64,000 bases of DNA from positions 1 through 64,000 of the forward strand of contig MGTD01000064.1 of the NCBI GenBank assembly GCA_001799285.1, read 5' to 3'. Below are positions 63,985 to 64,000 of the stretch, in pieces. Position numbers and translations under genes: made by a program. Position 1 is the first letter of the stretch. Every line of letters begins with the position of its first letter. A model generated the notes under the pieces. It did no database searches. It worked only from the letters and a program-made list of their open reading frames with translations, and was not told where the DNA came from. The stretch is from Deltaproteobacteria bacterium RIFOXYD12_FULL_56_24 (GTDB taxonomy: Bacteria > Desulfobacterota > Desulfobulbia > Desulfobulbales > Desulfurivibrionaceae).

Positions 63985-64000
63985 ATTACCACGGCAGGGG

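Overview
The window looks like part of the chromosome of a motile, Gram-negative, anaerobe-type bacterium. Desulfobacterota (deltaproteobacteria, possibly Desulfobulbales) is my best guess. The grounds are a flagellar export run fliL-M-N-O-P-Q-R-flhB-flhA-flhF-flhG-fliA, outer-membrane FadL and FlgO-type proteins, type III glutamine synthetase, a FolE2-family protein, TusA/DsrE sulfur-relay proteins and sigma-54 promoters. No search was possible, so the phylum is an inference. No rRNA, tRNA, CRISPR array, prophage or transposase gene was recognised.

Layout. 1-2.9 kb: end of a GGDEF protein, a frameshifted tatC, a 5-formyl-THF cyclo-ligase homologue and a D,D-carboxypeptidase. 3.2-10.9 kb: a minus-strand chemotaxis cluster, read cheA-cheW-cheR-cheD-HDOD-cheY-cheX-cheB. 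11.6-18.9 kb: lytic transglycosylase, SDR, TadA-like deaminase, radical SAM protein, VF530 protein and a fused, plant/fungal-type HisHF. 19.3-22.7 kb: TusA, a DsrE-like protein and a large hybrid histidine kinase. 23-30.5 kb: DUF2950/DUF3300 pair, FadL porin, a YiiX-like peptidase, a phosphoesterase and an intact tatB-tatC pair. 31-43.8 kb: housekeeping genes (purA, rpoZ, dnaJ, moaC, dksA, galT, folE2-like, glyS, maf, fabL) and a FlgO lipoprotein cluster. 44.2-57.3 kb: flagellar export, switch and regulatory genes. 57.5-64 kb: a nitrogen module (amt, PII, glnD, glnN) behind a sigma-54 promoter.

The most striking content lies between the genes. At least twelve small elements (38-212 bp) share termini of the GTAAC/GTAAG type. 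Seven are flanked by perfect 8-bp direct repeats and three more by 7-of-8 repeats. The GTAA ends and 8-bp duplications are those known for the IS66 family, so I read them as non-autonomous IS66-type MITEs. They share a composite plan: a 45-47 bp arm followed by a larger hairpin that repeats the terminal sequence. The terminal sequences of different subtypes change in a coordinated way. Several sit exactly on stop codons (cheR, mltD, cheY, flhF); in flhF the element itself supplies the stop. A second family of about 50-nt double hairpins shows compensatory stem changes, and two copies are nested inside the first family.

Other points of interest are the HisHF fusion, a FolE2 homologue that lacks the usual metal-binding Cys motif, an SDR without the catalytic Lys, FlhB with NPTR in place of NPTH, and a tatC broken in a run of nine T.
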